Source: an uncultured Lachnospiraceae bacterium (GTDB lineage: Bacteria; Bacillota; Clostridia; Lachnospirales; Lachnospiraceae). From it: 64,000 bases of DNA. The notes under the pieces are model-generated. The model had not been told where the DNA came from and ran no database searches. It worked only from the letters and a program-made list of their open reading frames with translations. A program made the translations under genes and the position numbers. Location of the stretch: the NCBI GenBank assembly GCA_910588125.1, contig CAJUPI010000006.1, forward strand, positions 28,202-92,201, in the 5' to 3' direction. Of this stretch, positions 1-8,588 are shown piece by piece (positions within the stretch are counted from its first letter, which is position 1; every line of letters starts with the position of its first letter).

Positions 1-126
1 AACCAGTTCTACCAGATGGCTTTCTTCAGAGGAAGATTTTGCCTCCTGCTGGCGGCCGGAATGACAGCCGGTCAGGGTGATGATGCCTGTCATGGCCAAG
101 AATAGTATACAGAGCTTTTTTTTCAT
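1..126 (-). CDS. N-terminus of a lipoprotein (cut by window edge)
   Basis: Reading the minus strand from 126 gives 42 codons that run off the window. The peptide starts MKKKLCILFL, followed by a hydrophobic segment and a lipobox LTGC with Cys at residue 21, then a Ser/Glu-rich linker, so this is a lipid-anchored extracytoplasmic protein. A ribosome binding site AAAGGA lies a few bases ahead of the ATG, and a near-consensus promoter lies upstream. Too little is present to tell whether it is a solute-binding protein. It is divergent from the alpha-galactosidase gene. Confidence 0.7.
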   Translation of the reverse strand, partial: MKKKLCILFLAMTGIITLTGCHSGRQQEAKSSSEESHLVELV

Positions 127-152
127 AATACGATCGTTCCTTTTATAATAAT

Positions 153-220
153 AAAAACAGGAAAATTATAACATTTTTACGTATACATGACAATCTGCAC
201 TTTACATTTTTCCTGTTTTT
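153..220. promoter_or_regulatory. 13-bp perfect inverted repeat flanking a promoter
   Basis: AAAAACAGGAAAA at 153-165 is perfectly repeated in inverse at 208-220, with 42 bases between. The interval holds the promoter of the lipoprotein gene. This could be a two-site operator or a long-loop hairpin; no regulator can be assigned. Confidence 0.45.
165..193 (-). promoter_or_regulatory. Sigma-A type promoter for the lipoprotein gene
   Basis: On the minus strand TTGTCA, 17 bases, then TATAAT; about 40 bases ahead of the start codon at 126. Confidence 0.65.
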
Positions 221-388
221 TTCTTCATTAGAGTACATTTGTATAAGGGAATTTTTGGCAAAATATGCTAAACTATCCTCACATGAGGAACTGCACGCCA
301 GAGAATAGAATCCGTGTGTGGTTCTCAAAATACATGGTGTCAGGAGAAGGGGCCAAGCCCGTTCTCTCCAGGACAAAAGGAGCGTCAT

Positions 389-2578
389 ATGGCAATTATT
401 TATCATGAGAAAACGAAAACAATTACTCTTCACACCAGGAACACATCTTACCAGATGAAAATAGGCAATCTGGATTATTTGCTGCATCTTTACTACGGTC
501 CGACTATTCCGGATGAAGATATGAATTATCAGGTCATGCAGTATGACCGGGGCTTTTCCGGTAACCCTTATGAATCGAGGAATGCCAGGACCTTCTCCTT
601 AGATGCCCAGCCACAGGAATTTACTACCCAGCAGCAGGGGGATTTCCGTACGGCCAGCATTGAAGTGGTTAACAGCGATGGAAGCTATTCTTATCATGGA
701 AAGGCTGTGGATTATAAGATTTCCCATGGGAAATATCAGTTAGACACCCTTCCCTGTGTATTTGCCAATGAGGACGATACGGCGGATACGCTGGAGGTGG
801 CCCTTTGCGATGCCGTGAGCAAGATAAAGGTAATACTCCTCTACGGTGTGTTTGAGGAGGCAGACATAATCACCCGTGCGGTAAAGGTGGTCAATGGCGG
901 GGATAAACCGGTTCATCTGCGGAAAATCATGTCTGTCTGTCTGGATTTTCTGAACGGGGTAGATATGGATCTGGTGAGCCTGCCGGGACGATACGGACAG
1001 GAGCGGCAGGTAGAGCGGCAGCCCATGACCCATCACATTCATACTATCGGCAGTGTGCGTGGTTCTTCCAGCCATCAGCAGAATCCTTTTGTGATTCTCT
1101 GTGATCGGGAGGCTTCGGAAGATTATGGCAGATGCTATGGTTTTTCTCTGATGTACAGCGGCAATTTCCTGGCTGAGGCAGAGCTGGATCAGTATGATCA
1201 GCTGCGCCTGGTGATGGGCATCAACCCCAAACAGTTCTACTATGAATTGAAGCCGGGAGAAACCTTTGAGGGACCAGAAGCAGTGATGGCATTCAGCAGC
1301 CATGGCTTTACGGGATTAAGCCATCTCTATCATGATTTCTACCGCACCAATCTCTGCCGCAGTAAATTTGTCAGCGAGGTGGAGCGGCCGGTGCTGATCA
1401 ACAGCTGGGAAGCGGCATTTATGGATTTTGATGATGTAAAGCTGGTGGAGATTGCCAAAGCCGCCAAAAATATGGGAGTGGATCTTCTGGTCATGGATGA
1501 TGGCTGGTTCGGCAAGCGTGACGACGATAACAGTGGTTTGGGAGATTGGTTCGTCAATGAGGACAAAATCAAATGCGGGCTTCATAAGCTGGTGGAGCAG
1601 ATTAATGATCTGGATATGAAATTCGGTATCTGGTTTGAGCCGGAGATGGTTTCCGAGGACAGCGACCTTTATCGCGCCCATCCGGAATGGACCATGCAGA
1701 TTCCTGGCCGGCATGCCGTGCGCAGCCGGAATCAGATGGCGCTGGATATGAGCCGGAAGGAGGTTCAGGACTATCTGATCGAAAAGATTAATGCTATTTT
1801 AGATGACGCCAATATTTACTATGTAAAGTGGGATATCAACCGTTCTCTCGCGGATATCTGGTCGAATGCTCTGCCGGCCGAAAAACAGGGGGAGGTATAT
1901 CACCGTTATATTCTGGGCTTGTACCGGGTGATGGATGCGATTATTCTGACGCATCCGGACATTCTGTTTGAAGGCTGCAGCGGAGGCGGGGGACGCTACG
2001 ATCCGGCTATGCTTTATTACTACCCTCAGTACTGGGTCAGTGATAACAACAATCCGATAGATCGTTTAAAGCTTCACTATGGCACCTCTTTCGTGTATCC
2101 CACCTGCACCATGGGTGCGCACATTTCTGACAGCGGAAAGTTTGTGCCGTTAGAGACAAAGGCAGTGGTAGCGATGTGCGGTACTTTTGGCTATGAACTG
2201 GATGCCACGCATCTCTCCAAAAAAGAGCAAAAGCTCTGCAAGAAGCAGAGCGATAAATTCCGTGAATATTATCACATCACCTTTAAGGGCGATTTTTACC
2301 GTCTGACAAATCCCTTCAAAATGGGCAATATGACGGCATGGCAGCATGTGACAAAGGATAAGAGCGAGGCGCTGTTAAGCGTAGTAGTCACGAATCTGAC
2401 CTGTAACGGGCCGCAAGAATATATCCGCGCGAAGGGGCTGGATCCGCAGGCCATGTATTCGGTCAATGGCAGCAAGGAGCTCCGCTCCGGCTCAGCCCTG
2501 ATGAATGCCGGGTTGCCCATCAACCGGGAAGTGCCGGAGTATTCGGCGTTTCAGTTTCATTTGGTGAGAAAATCGTAA
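389..2578 (+). CDS. Alpha-galactosidase, GH36
   Basis: Cytoplasmic GH36 enzyme of 729 residues, releasing alpha-1,6-linked galactose from raffinose-type oligosaccharides and melibiose. The clan D signature is clear: an N-terminal beta-supersandwich, then DDGWFGKR, the nucleophile motif KWDINR (Asp482) and the acid/base motif SDNNNP (Asp552), a 70-residue spacing normal for this family, and the glycine-rich SGGGGRYDP between them. The start at 389 is chosen over an in-frame ATG at 314 because AAAAGGAG ends 6 bases before it and the extra N-terminal residues resemble nothing. No signal peptide, so the substrate must be imported; no transporter is adjacent. The gene ends 3 bases before the convergent XRE regulator. 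Confidence 0.95.
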   Translation: MAIIYHEKTKTITLHTRNTSYQMKIGNLDYLLHLYYGPTIPDEDMNYQVMQYDRGFSGNPYESRNARTFSLDAQPQEFTTQQQGDFRTASIEVVNSDGSYSYHGKAVDYKISHGKYQLDTLPCVFANEDDTADTLEVALCDAVSKIKVILLYGVFEEADIITRAVKVVNGGDKPVHLRKIMSVCLDFLNGVDMDLVSLPGRYGQERQVERQPMTHHIHTIGSVRGSSSHQQNPFVILCDREASEDYGRCYGFSLMYSGNFLAEAELDQYDQLRLVMGINPKQFYYELKPGETFEGPEAVMAFSSHGFTGLSHLYHDFYRTNLCRSKFVSEVERPVLINSWEAAFMDFDDVKLVEIAKAAKNMGVDLLVMDDGWFGKRDDDNSGLGDWFVNEDKIKCGLHKLVEQINDLDMKFGIWFEPEMVSEDSDLYRAHPEWTMQIPGRHAVRSRNQMALDMSRKEVQDYLIEKINAILDDANIYYVKWDINRSLADIWSNALPAEKQGEVYHRYILGLYRVMDAIILTHPDILFEGCSGGGGRYDPAMLYYYPQYWVSDNNNPIDRLKLHYGTSFVYPTCTMGAHISDSGKFVPLETKAVVAMCGTFGYELDATHLSKKEQKLCKKQSDKFREYYHITFKGDFYRLTNPFKMGNMTAWQHVTKDKSEALLSVVVTNLTCNGPQEYIRAKGLDPQAMYSVNGSKELRSGSALMNAGLPINREVPEYSAFQFHLVRKS

Positions 2579-2581
2579 TAC

Positions 2582-3136
2582 TTAAAAGGAAGGCGGAGTG
2601 ATAGCAAAAATCACCTGCACGGGCGCATTGGAGTGATTGTGCCAGACATGCTGGGACTGCGGGGGGATACGTACGCTGTCGCCCTGGCGGAGTGTGAAAC
2701 AGCGGGATTCCATCTCAAGTTCCACACATTCTCCGGAATAGAGAAAAGCGACTTCCTCGCCGATATGTCCCTGAGCGTGCCGATTAGAGCTGGAGCCGGC
2801 CGGAATCACCATCATGCAAAATTCGATGCTGCCCCTGGTATCGGGAGTGAGCAGTTCGTAGACCACATCGGGTTCATTCTTTCTGCCGATAGTCTTGCGG
2901 GTATTGGGAGTAACTACGGGCTGATCTTCTTCCTCCTCTTTAAAAAAGTGATAGAGCGGGGCATTGAGAGCGCTGGCAAGGGCACGCAGCGTATTGATGG
3001 ATGGATTTACCTGGCCATTCTCAATCTGGCTGAGCATCGAAGCGGTGATGCCGGCGGCAGATGAGAGCTTGCGGATGGAAGTTTTCTGCTTTAAACGTAA
3101 TTCCTGTATTTTTTTTCCTATGTTTAAATCGTCCAA
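2582..3136 (-). CDS. XRE-cupin transcriptional regulator
   Basis: 184-residue regulator with an N-terminal helix-turn-helix (about residues 9-62, containing ASMLSQIENGQVNPSINTL) and a C-terminal cupin (about 105-182), the usual arrangement of regulators of amino acid or small-ligand catabolism. The start codon is TTG: AAAGGAG lies 6 bases upstream and no ATG is suitably placed. It is divergent from the D-aminoacylase operon, with three TGTTAAT/ATTAACA-type inverted repeats between them, so it probably controls that operon and itself. The ligand is unknown; a D-amino acid or N-acyl amino acid in the cupin is inference. Confidence 0.88.
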   Translation of the reverse strand: MDDLNIGKKIQELRLKQKTSIRKLSSAAGITASMLSQIENGQVNPSINTLRALASALNAPLYHFFKEEEEDQPVVTPNTRKTIGRKNEPDVVYELLTPDTRGSIEFCMMVIPAGSSSNRHAQGHIGEEVAFLYSGECVELEMESRCFTLRQGDSVRIPPQSQHVWHNHSNAPVQVIFAITPPSF

Positions 3137-3234
3137 GATAAGCTCCTTTCAGGGAGGCGGTTGCTTTTGATGTTGCTGGATATTGTGCTTATGTAGGAGT
3201 ATATCATATTTTTAGAATTATTGAAATGAAAATT

Positions 3235-3277
3235 AGCCTCCGGAAAACCTTGATTTTTATGAGGGATTCCGGAGGCT
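3235..3277. terminator. Hairpin in the divergent intergenic region
   Basis: AGCCTCCGGAA (3235-3245) pairs perfectly with TTCCGGAGGCT (3267-3277), an 11-bp stem with a 21-base loop, followed on the plus strand by TTTCGTCTTCT. It lies upstream of both flanking genes, so it may be a relic terminator, an attenuator or an operator. The U-tract is weak. Confidence 0.4.
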
Positions 3278-3341
3278 TTCGTCTTCTGCTGCCATGCATG
3301 CAGCTTCTTTTATTACATCTCCTTTTTATCAGCAATCAATG

Positions 3342-3441
3342 TGTTTAATAAAAATTAACATAAAGACGAAGATATGAGATTTATTTTAGAAAAATTCCAT
3401 TAAAAACTTGGAGAACATAAAAAAACTAACAAATTATGTTA
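3342..3441. promoter_or_regulatory. Two upstream operator-like inverted repeats
   Basis: TGTTTAAT...ATTAACA (3342-3360) and TAACA...TGTTA (3427-3441) repeat the half-sites of the palindrome that overlaps the downstream promoter. They are probable binding sites for the divergent XRE regulator (inference). The surrounding 3280-3450 is very AT-rich and holds no gene. Confidence 0.4.
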
Positions 3442-3458
3442 ATTATAATTTAAAAATA

Positions 3459-3487
3459 TTGACATTATGCCAGAAAGATGTTAATCT
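3459..3487 (+). promoter_or_regulatory. Promoter of the D-aminoacylase operon
   Basis: TTGACA at 3459, 17 bases, TAATCT ending at 3487, about 85 bases ahead of the start codon. A perfect palindrome TGTTAAT-CTATA-ATTAACA (3479-3497) overlaps the -10, as expected for a repressor operator. Confidence 0.7.
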
Positions 3488-3573
3488 ATAATTAACAATA
3501 AATTCCGGGATGGAAACAATTCCGCGCTGCAGAGCGGAGAACCTGTTGTCAGTGAAAGAAAGGAGTTTCAGAG

Positions 3574-5178
3574 ATGCTGGATGTATTGATTAAAGATGCA
3601 AAGGTGATTGACGGAAGCGGAGCGCCGGCTTTCGACGGGAATGTAGGGATTCAGGCCGGCAAGCTGGTAATGGCAAAGGGAGATGAAGAGGCCAGGGAAG
3701 TGATTGACGCGGCTGGCCGCTATGTCTGTCCGGGATTTATCGATGCCCATTCTCATGGGGACATGATTATTGGCACAAAGGACGCCCATCTGTTTAAGAC
3801 GACTCAGGGGGTTACCACAGAGATTGTGGGACAATGTGGCCTGTCGATGGCGCCGGTAGCGCCGGAGCATCTGGCAGATATTCAGAATATGCTGTCCATG
3901 GGTACCACCTGGTTTCCGGAGGATATGAAAAACTGGGAAAGCTACGGCCGGTTTTTGGAATACGCCAGTAAGCAGTCCCTGACGGCGAATGTCAAAATGT
4001 ATATCGGGCACAGCAGCCTCAGGATTGCGGTAATGGGTATGGCCAACCGCCCGGCTACGGAGGAAGAGCTGGAGAAAATGAAGGGCATTTTGCGGGACGC
4101 GATGGAAGCAGGAGCGGCCGGATTTTCCACAGGGTTGATCTATACACCGAGCTGTTATGCAGAGGAGAGGGAGATTATTGAGTTGGCAAAGGTGATTGCG
4201 CCTTACGATGGAATATATGCCAGCCATATGCGCAATGAGTCCAATGAGATTGTTGAGGCTGTGAAGGAGACGATCAATGTGGGACGGCAGGCGGGAGTCC
4301 GTGTGGATATCTCTCATCATAAGATGTTAGGCAAGCCAAACTGGGGGAAGCAGAAGGAAACGCTGCGTCTGATTCATGAGGCACGGCAGGAGGGGATCCA
4401 GGTGATCTGTGATCAGTATCCGTATACTTGTAATATGACTACATTAAATGCATGTATGCCGCCATGGTATTTTGAAAACGGGTTCCGTTCCATGACGGAT
4501 AAGCTAAAAAGCCCGGAGTTTCGTAAAAAGCTGAGAGCGGAGATGGAGGACGCATCCACACCTTATGACAATTATTATCTGAATGCCGGTGGCTGGGGCG
4601 GCGTATATGTTTATTCTGCATCTAAGACTCCGCTGGCAGAAGGAAAATTCATCACGGAATATGCCAGGGAGATTGGCAAGGATGAGTGGGAGGCGTTTTT
4701 TGACCTGTGTGTGGAAAATAATTGTGAGACCGGCGGCGTGTTCAGCAGCATGTGTGATGAGGATGTGTGTGAGATTATTCGGGATCCTTATTGTATCGTG
4801 GGCAGCGACGGACTGACGAGAAGCTGGCAGGAGAAGGGACATCCCAGGGCCAGCGGTACGTTTCCTCACGCAATTACCTATTTTGTCAAGGAAAAAGGAA
4901 TTCTGACGCTGGAGGAGGCGATTCACAAGATGACGGGATTGACGGCAGAATACCTCCTGGTAAAAAACAAAGGATTGATTCGGGAAGGCTATGATGCGGA
5001 TCTGCTGATTTTTGATTATGATCGCCTGCAGGACACGGCTACCTACAGCAATTCTAACAGCATTACGGAAGGGATTGATTATGTGTTTGTGGGTGGGGAA
5101 GTCGTATGGCATGACAAAGAATTCACCGGGCGTACGCCAGGCAGGATACTGGGTCATGGAAATCGTTTACAGGGGTGA
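3574..5178 (+). CDS. N-acyl-D-amino-acid deacylase (D-aminoacylase)
   Basis: Amidohydrolase-superfamily enzyme of 534 residues that hydrolyses N-acyl-D-amino acids to a free D-amino acid and a carboxylate. Visible family features: metal-binding GFIDAHSHGD (His59, His61), a conserved Cys in VGQCGLS (Cys88, the position of the metal-ligand cysteine of D-aminoacylases), YASHMRNES and ISHHK histidines, and the late Asp motif GSDGLTR. GAAGFSTGLIY is typical of this subgroup. GAAAGGAG precedes the ATG. It is first in a module with a GntP/DsdX-like permease and D-serine ammonia-lyase, so the D-amino acid released is probably D-serine or a related small one (inference). A related dihydroorotase-like hydrolase is less likely. 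Confidence 0.9.
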   Translation: MLDVLIKDAKVIDGSGAPAFDGNVGIQAGKLVMAKGDEEAREVIDAAGRYVCPGFIDAHSHGDMIIGTKDAHLFKTTQGVTTEIVGQCGLSMAPVAPEHLADIQNMLSMGTTWFPEDMKNWESYGRFLEYASKQSLTANVKMYIGHSSLRIAVMGMANRPATEEELEKMKGILRDAMEAGAAGFSTGLIYTPSCYAEEREIIELAKVIAPYDGIYASHMRNESNEIVEAVKETINVGRQAGVRVDISHHKMLGKPNWGKQKETLRLIHEARQEGIQVICDQYPYTCNMTTLNACMPPWYFENGFRSMTDKLKSPEFRKKLRAEMEDASTPYDNYYLNAGGWGGVYVYSASKTPLAEGKFITEYAREIGKDEWEAFFDLCVENNCETGGVFSSMCDEDVCEIIRDPYCIVGSDGLTRSWQEKGHPRASGTFPHAITYFVKEKGILTLEEAIHKMTGLTAEYLLVKNKGLIREGYDADLLIFDYDRLQDTATYSNSNSITEGIDYVFVGGEVVWHDKEFTGRTPGRILGHGNRLQG

Positions 5179-5244
5179 ATGACTGTCTGTAACAATGAAT
5201 AACAACAGGTAAACGACATTATTGCTATAAGGAAAGGGAAAAAT

Positions 5245-6618
5245 ATGAACGTATTGATCGCATTTGTGATAACCATGGCCATCCTTTTGGTATCTTTGAT
5301 CGTATTTAAGGTCAGCCCCGGAGTGTCTTTGTTTGTATGCGCCATCATTATGGCATTGCTCTGCGGGCTTCCGCTTACCGATACGCTGGGGTATCTGACC
5401 AGCGGTTTTGGGAGCATTATGACCAGCATCGGTTTGCTGATTTTGTTTGGCGGTATTTTCGGAATGATGCTGGGGGATTCCGGCGGTATGGAGGAGCTGG
5501 CCAAAGGGCTGCTGCGCACATTTGGCAAAAAAAATGATATGCTGGCGCTGAATCTGGCGGGATTCATTGTTTCGATTCCGGTATATTTCGGTTCTGCCTA
5601 TATCACCTTGAATCCGCTGGTGACCAGCCTGCAAAAGTTTACGAAAAAGAAGACTTCCGCGTATGTAGCAGCACTGTTTACGGGGCTTTTGCTGACGCAT
5701 TGCGTCGTAGCGCCAACGCCGGGGCCGTTGGCAGTGGCCGGACAGATCGGGGCAAATGTAGGATGGTTTATCATCTATGGGATTGTGGTTGCACTTCCGG
5801 CAAGCTTGCTATGTGGCTGGCAATATGCTAATATTTTAAACAGCAGGGGGACCGGGACCGGACGTGAGGAAAAAAAGGCAGAAGCCGCCGGGATTCTCGA
5901 TGACGAGGAGCTTTTAAAGGCTGATCCGGGGAAGCCTTCCGCCGGCTTGACTTTGATGCTGATTGCACTTCCGATTGTATTGATTGTCATCAATTCTGTC
6001 TGTGGCGTGCTGTTGCCGGCGGAACATGTGCTGAATCTGGTATTTGGATTTTTGGGAAACAATAATGTGGCATTGTTTATTGCCATGATCGTATCTGGCT
6101 TTGTGTTGCGGGGATACCTGGTGCCCGCGATCAGTCCGACCCTGTGGAATTATATCGATAAGACATCGGATTCCATGGGCAATATTCTGATGGTGATCGG
6201 TTGCGGAAACTGCTTTGGAACCATCCTGCAAAAAAGCGGTCTGGGTGATGCTTTGGTGGATTTGCTGTCGAGAATGAATATTCCGGTAATTTTGCTGGCG
6301 TTTGTGTTGGCAATGATTATCCGCGCGGCCGTTGGCTCGGCTACTGTTGCGATGTTGACTACCGTGTCGATTGTGGGCCCTACTGCTGTGGCGATGGGGA
6401 TGTCGCCGATTATCGTCGGGCTGGCCATCTGTGTGGGTACGGTGGGACTTACTCTGCCGACGGATGCTGCCTTCTGGATGCCAGCAAGATACAGTAATCT
6501 GACGGTTAAGGAAGCGTTTGTAGCTACTACCTATTCCACAACACTGGCAAGCTTTGCAGGGTTTGCGGTCGTATTGATTTTGAATGTCTTTTCCGGTATT
6601 TTGCCGGGGATGTTCTAA
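5245..6618 (+). CDS. GntP-family permease, DsdX-like
   Basis: 457-residue polytopic membrane protein with about 12 hydrophobic segments, clearly of the gluconate:H+ symporter (GntP) family: SPGVSLFVCAIIMALLCG near the N-terminus, the central GFIVSIPVYFGSAYITLNP, HCVVAPTPGPLAVA and a C-terminal GTVGLTLPTDAAFWMPARY. The family contains gluconate transporters and DsdX, the D-serine transporter. Position between D-aminoacylase and D-serine ammonia-lyase favours D-serine, another D-amino acid or an N-acyl-D-amino acid as substrate. A hydrophilic loop at about residues 195-235 is rich in Glu and Lys. It follows the upstream gene by 66 bases and shares its promoter as far as can be seen. Confidence 0.88.
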   Translation: MNVLIAFVITMAILLVSLIVFKVSPGVSLFVCAIIMALLCGLPLTDTLGYLTSGFGSIMTSIGLLILFGGIFGMMLGDSGGMEELAKGLLRTFGKKNDMLALNLAGFIVSIPVYFGSAYITLNPLVTSLQKFTKKKTSAYVAALFTGLLLTHCVVAPTPGPLAVAGQIGANVGWFIIYGIVVALPASLLCGWQYANILNSRGTGTGREEKKAEAAGILDDEELLKADPGKPSAGLTLMLIALPIVLIVINSVCGVLLPAEHVLNLVFGFLGNNNVALFIAMIVSGFVLRGYLVPAISPTLWNYIDKTSDSMGNILMVIGCGNCFGTILQKSGLGDALVDLLSRMNIPVILLAFVLAMIIRAAVGSATVAMLTTVSIVGPTAVAMGMSPIIVGLAICVGTVGLTLPTDAAFWMPARYSNLTVKEAFVATTYSTTLASFAGFAVVLILNVFSGILPGMF

Positions 6619-6736
6619 GGTACTGACATGCTCACATTTCGTCAAATGGCATTGGTCCAGACAGCGGGGAGTTTGCGAATTCCAAACCGGATGAACGGTT
6701 ACATCTAAAAATAATACAGGAAAAGGAAATGATAGA

Positions 6737-8107
6737 ATGGTTACAGAGAGTATCGTGCTGGGAAAAACATGGCGGGAGTGGGAAAAAGCATTTCCGATTG
6801 TGGCAGATATCCGTGCGCTGCGTGAGACGGGGTGGCAAAACGGAGATAAAAAGAACTGCAAGGAGGCCATTGCGGGCTGTGAGCTGACGATGGCAGATGT
6901 CCTGGATGCCAGCAGACGGCTGGAGCGCTTTGCGCCTTATTTTGAGACGGTGTTTCCGGAGACGGCGGCTACCGGCGGTATTATCGAATCGCCCATGCGG
7001 GAGATTCCACAGATGAAGGCTGTGCTGGAAGCACAGGAGCAAAGGCGCCTTCCGGGAAAGCTATGGATTAAGCTGGACAGCCATCTGCCGATTTCCGGCT
7101 CCATTAAGGCACGCGGAGGCATCTATGAGATCTTAAAGACAGCAGAGGAAATCGCTATCCGGCATGGGCTGCTGCATGAAGGAGACAATTACCGTATGTT
7201 TGACAGTCAGACATTCCGGGAATTGTTTTCCCGGTATTCCGTGGGAGTGGGTTCCACCGGCAATCTTGGATTGTCGATCGGGATCATGAGCGCGAAGCTG
7301 GGATTTCAGGTGACCGTACATATGTCAGCAGATGCCAGACAGTGGAAGAAGGATATGCTGCGCAGCAAAGGGGTCAAGGTTATGGAGTACGAGTCGGACT
7401 ACAGCGTTGCGGTCAGGGAGGGCCGGAAACTGGCAGAGCAGGATCCATACTGTCATTTTGTAGATGACGAAAATTCGCAGACACTGTTTCTGGGATATGC
7501 AGTGGCGGCGCTGCGTTTGAAAAAGCAGCTGGAGGAACAGAAGATTCGGGTGGATAAGGAGCATCCGCTGTTTGTTTATTTGCCCTGCGGGGTCGGAGGA
7601 GGTCCCGGAGGGGTGGCGTTTGGTATTAAGCTGGTGTTTGGAGATGCGGCACACTGCTTTTTTGCCGAGCCGACCCATTCCTGCTGTATGATGCTGGGGA
7701 TGGCTACGGGAGAGAATCACCGGGTCAGCGTACAGGATTTTGGGATTGATAATATCACGGTGGCAGACGGACTGGCAGTCGGCCGGGCTTCCGGTTTTGT
7801 AGGACAATTGATGCGACCGTTTATGAGCGGATGCTACTCTCTGACGGACGAGCGGATGTACCGGATGCTGGCGCAGCTGGCGGACAGTGAGAATATATAT
7901 TTGGAACCCAGTGCCCTTGCCGGCATGTATGGCCCGGTACTTCTGGAAAAGCTCCCGGCTTTTCAGGAGTATGTGAAGCGTGAGGGGCTGGCCGGCGTAA
8001 TGGCAGAAAGCACCCAACTCGTGTGGGCGACCGGAGGCAGTATGGTTCCGGAGGAGGAGATGAGACATTATTACCAGAAAGGGAAAGACATGATTATGGA
8101 AGTGTAA
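6737..8107 (+). CDS. dsdA: D-serine ammonia-lyase
   Basis: PLP enzyme converting D-serine (and D-threonine) to pyruvate (or 2-oxobutanoate) and ammonia. The 456 residues match DsdA throughout: the PLP lysine in SGSIKARGG (Lys124), GSTGNLGLSIGIMSAKLG, the phosphate-binding loop PCGVGGGPGGVAFG, and AEPTHSCCMMLGMATG. Length is normal (E. coli DsdA is about 440). GGAAAAGGAAATG precedes the start at moderate distance. It closes the module deacylate, import, deaminate; no DsdC-type LysR regulator is present, and the divergent XRE-cupin protein probably takes that role. Confidence 0.95.
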   Translation: MVTESIVLGKTWREWEKAFPIVADIRALRETGWQNGDKKNCKEAIAGCELTMADVLDASRRLERFAPYFETVFPETAATGGIIESPMREIPQMKAVLEAQEQRRLPGKLWIKLDSHLPISGSIKARGGIYEILKTAEEIAIRHGLLHEGDNYRMFDSQTFRELFSRYSVGVGSTGNLGLSIGIMSAKLGFQVTVHMSADARQWKKDMLRSKGVKVMEYESDYSVAVREGRKLAEQDPYCHFVDDENSQTLFLGYAVAALRLKKQLEEQKIRVDKEHPLFVYLPCGVGGGPGGVAFGIKLVFGDAAHCFFAEPTHSCCMMLGMATGENHRVSVQDFGIDNITVADGLAVGRASGFVGQLMRPFMSGCYSLTDERMYRMLAQLADSENIYLEPSALAGMYGPVLLEKLPAFQEYVKREGLAGVMAESTQLVWATGGSMVPEEEMRHYYQKGKDMIMEV

Positions 8108-8145
8108 GCCTTACATAAAGCGGCGTAAGGTTGTCCATTGAGGAT

Positions 8146-8239
8146 GTTGTAAAATAAGTCATCCGCTATTTCTTTATCCCGTGTTCGGACGGTTCCCGTA
8201 CACGGAATAAGAGAAATGACGGATGATTTATTTTGTAAC
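8146..8239. repeat. Palindromic repeat, family A copy 1
   Basis: The left arm beginning GTTGTAAAATAAGTCATCCG pairs with the right arm ending GGATGATTTATTTTGTAAC; about 38 bases pair with few mismatches around a loop containing TTCGGACGGTTCCCGTA. The same core occurs near 40.3, 43.6, 49.25 and 63.95 kb. It lies 39 bases after dsdA and may serve as its 3' hairpin. Confidence 0.8.
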
Positions 8240-8488
8240 GCCTTTTTTCTAGCACAATACAAATTCATCATAGCATTTTGCTCTTTCCTATCTATCAAAA
8301 TAGCAGTGGCTTATGTCAAACGATATAAGTGGTTCAAGAAATGTCGCAGTGTCAAACATAGCAATGCCGGCATAGTGGCAGAGATGAAACATCCCGCTTC
8401 TCAAATTTCGGAAAAGGGTGTATACTATTCCTAAATACAAAGAAAAGAACAGAAAGACGAACTCACGATAAATATTCCCCAAAATGAA
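8240..8488. other. Intergenic stretch without recognisable gene
   Basis: About 250 bases between repeat A1 and the purE promoter. Short open frames exist on both strands (for example 8216-8434 plus) but they begin inside the palindrome and show no recognisable domain or ribosome binding site. No riboswitch was recognised. Confidence 0.5.
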
Positions 8489-8517
8489 TTGACGGTATTT
8501 AGAAAATCAGGTATTAT
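8489..8517 (+). promoter_or_regulatory. Promoter of the pur cluster
   Basis: TTGACG (8489-8494), 17 bases, TATTAT (8512-8517), 72 bases before the purE start. The leader is short and AT-rich; no purine riboswitch fold is apparent. Confidence 0.65.
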
Positions 8518-8588
8518 ACTAATCAATAGCGATTGATCCATAAGTTATACTTATTAATATAATAAATAAAACAAAAGGAGAGCATACG

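Noticed and set aside
740..1303. Minus-strand open frame of 187 codons within the alpha-galactosidase gene
   Set aside because: It is antisense to a fully conserved GH36 gene, with no ribosome binding site or domain.
5914..6870. 318-codon minus-strand frame across the gntP-dsdA junction
   Set aside because: It is antisense to two well-supported genes; the His/Gln-rich composition is typical of an antisense frame.
8216..8434. 72-codon plus-strand frame after dsdA
   Set aside because: It begins in the right arm of repeat A1, lacks a ribosome binding site, and shows no recognisable domain.
8461..8588. Purine riboswitch ahead of purE
   Set aside because: The leader after the promoter is about 65 bases and AT-rich, without the three-way junction loops of that class.
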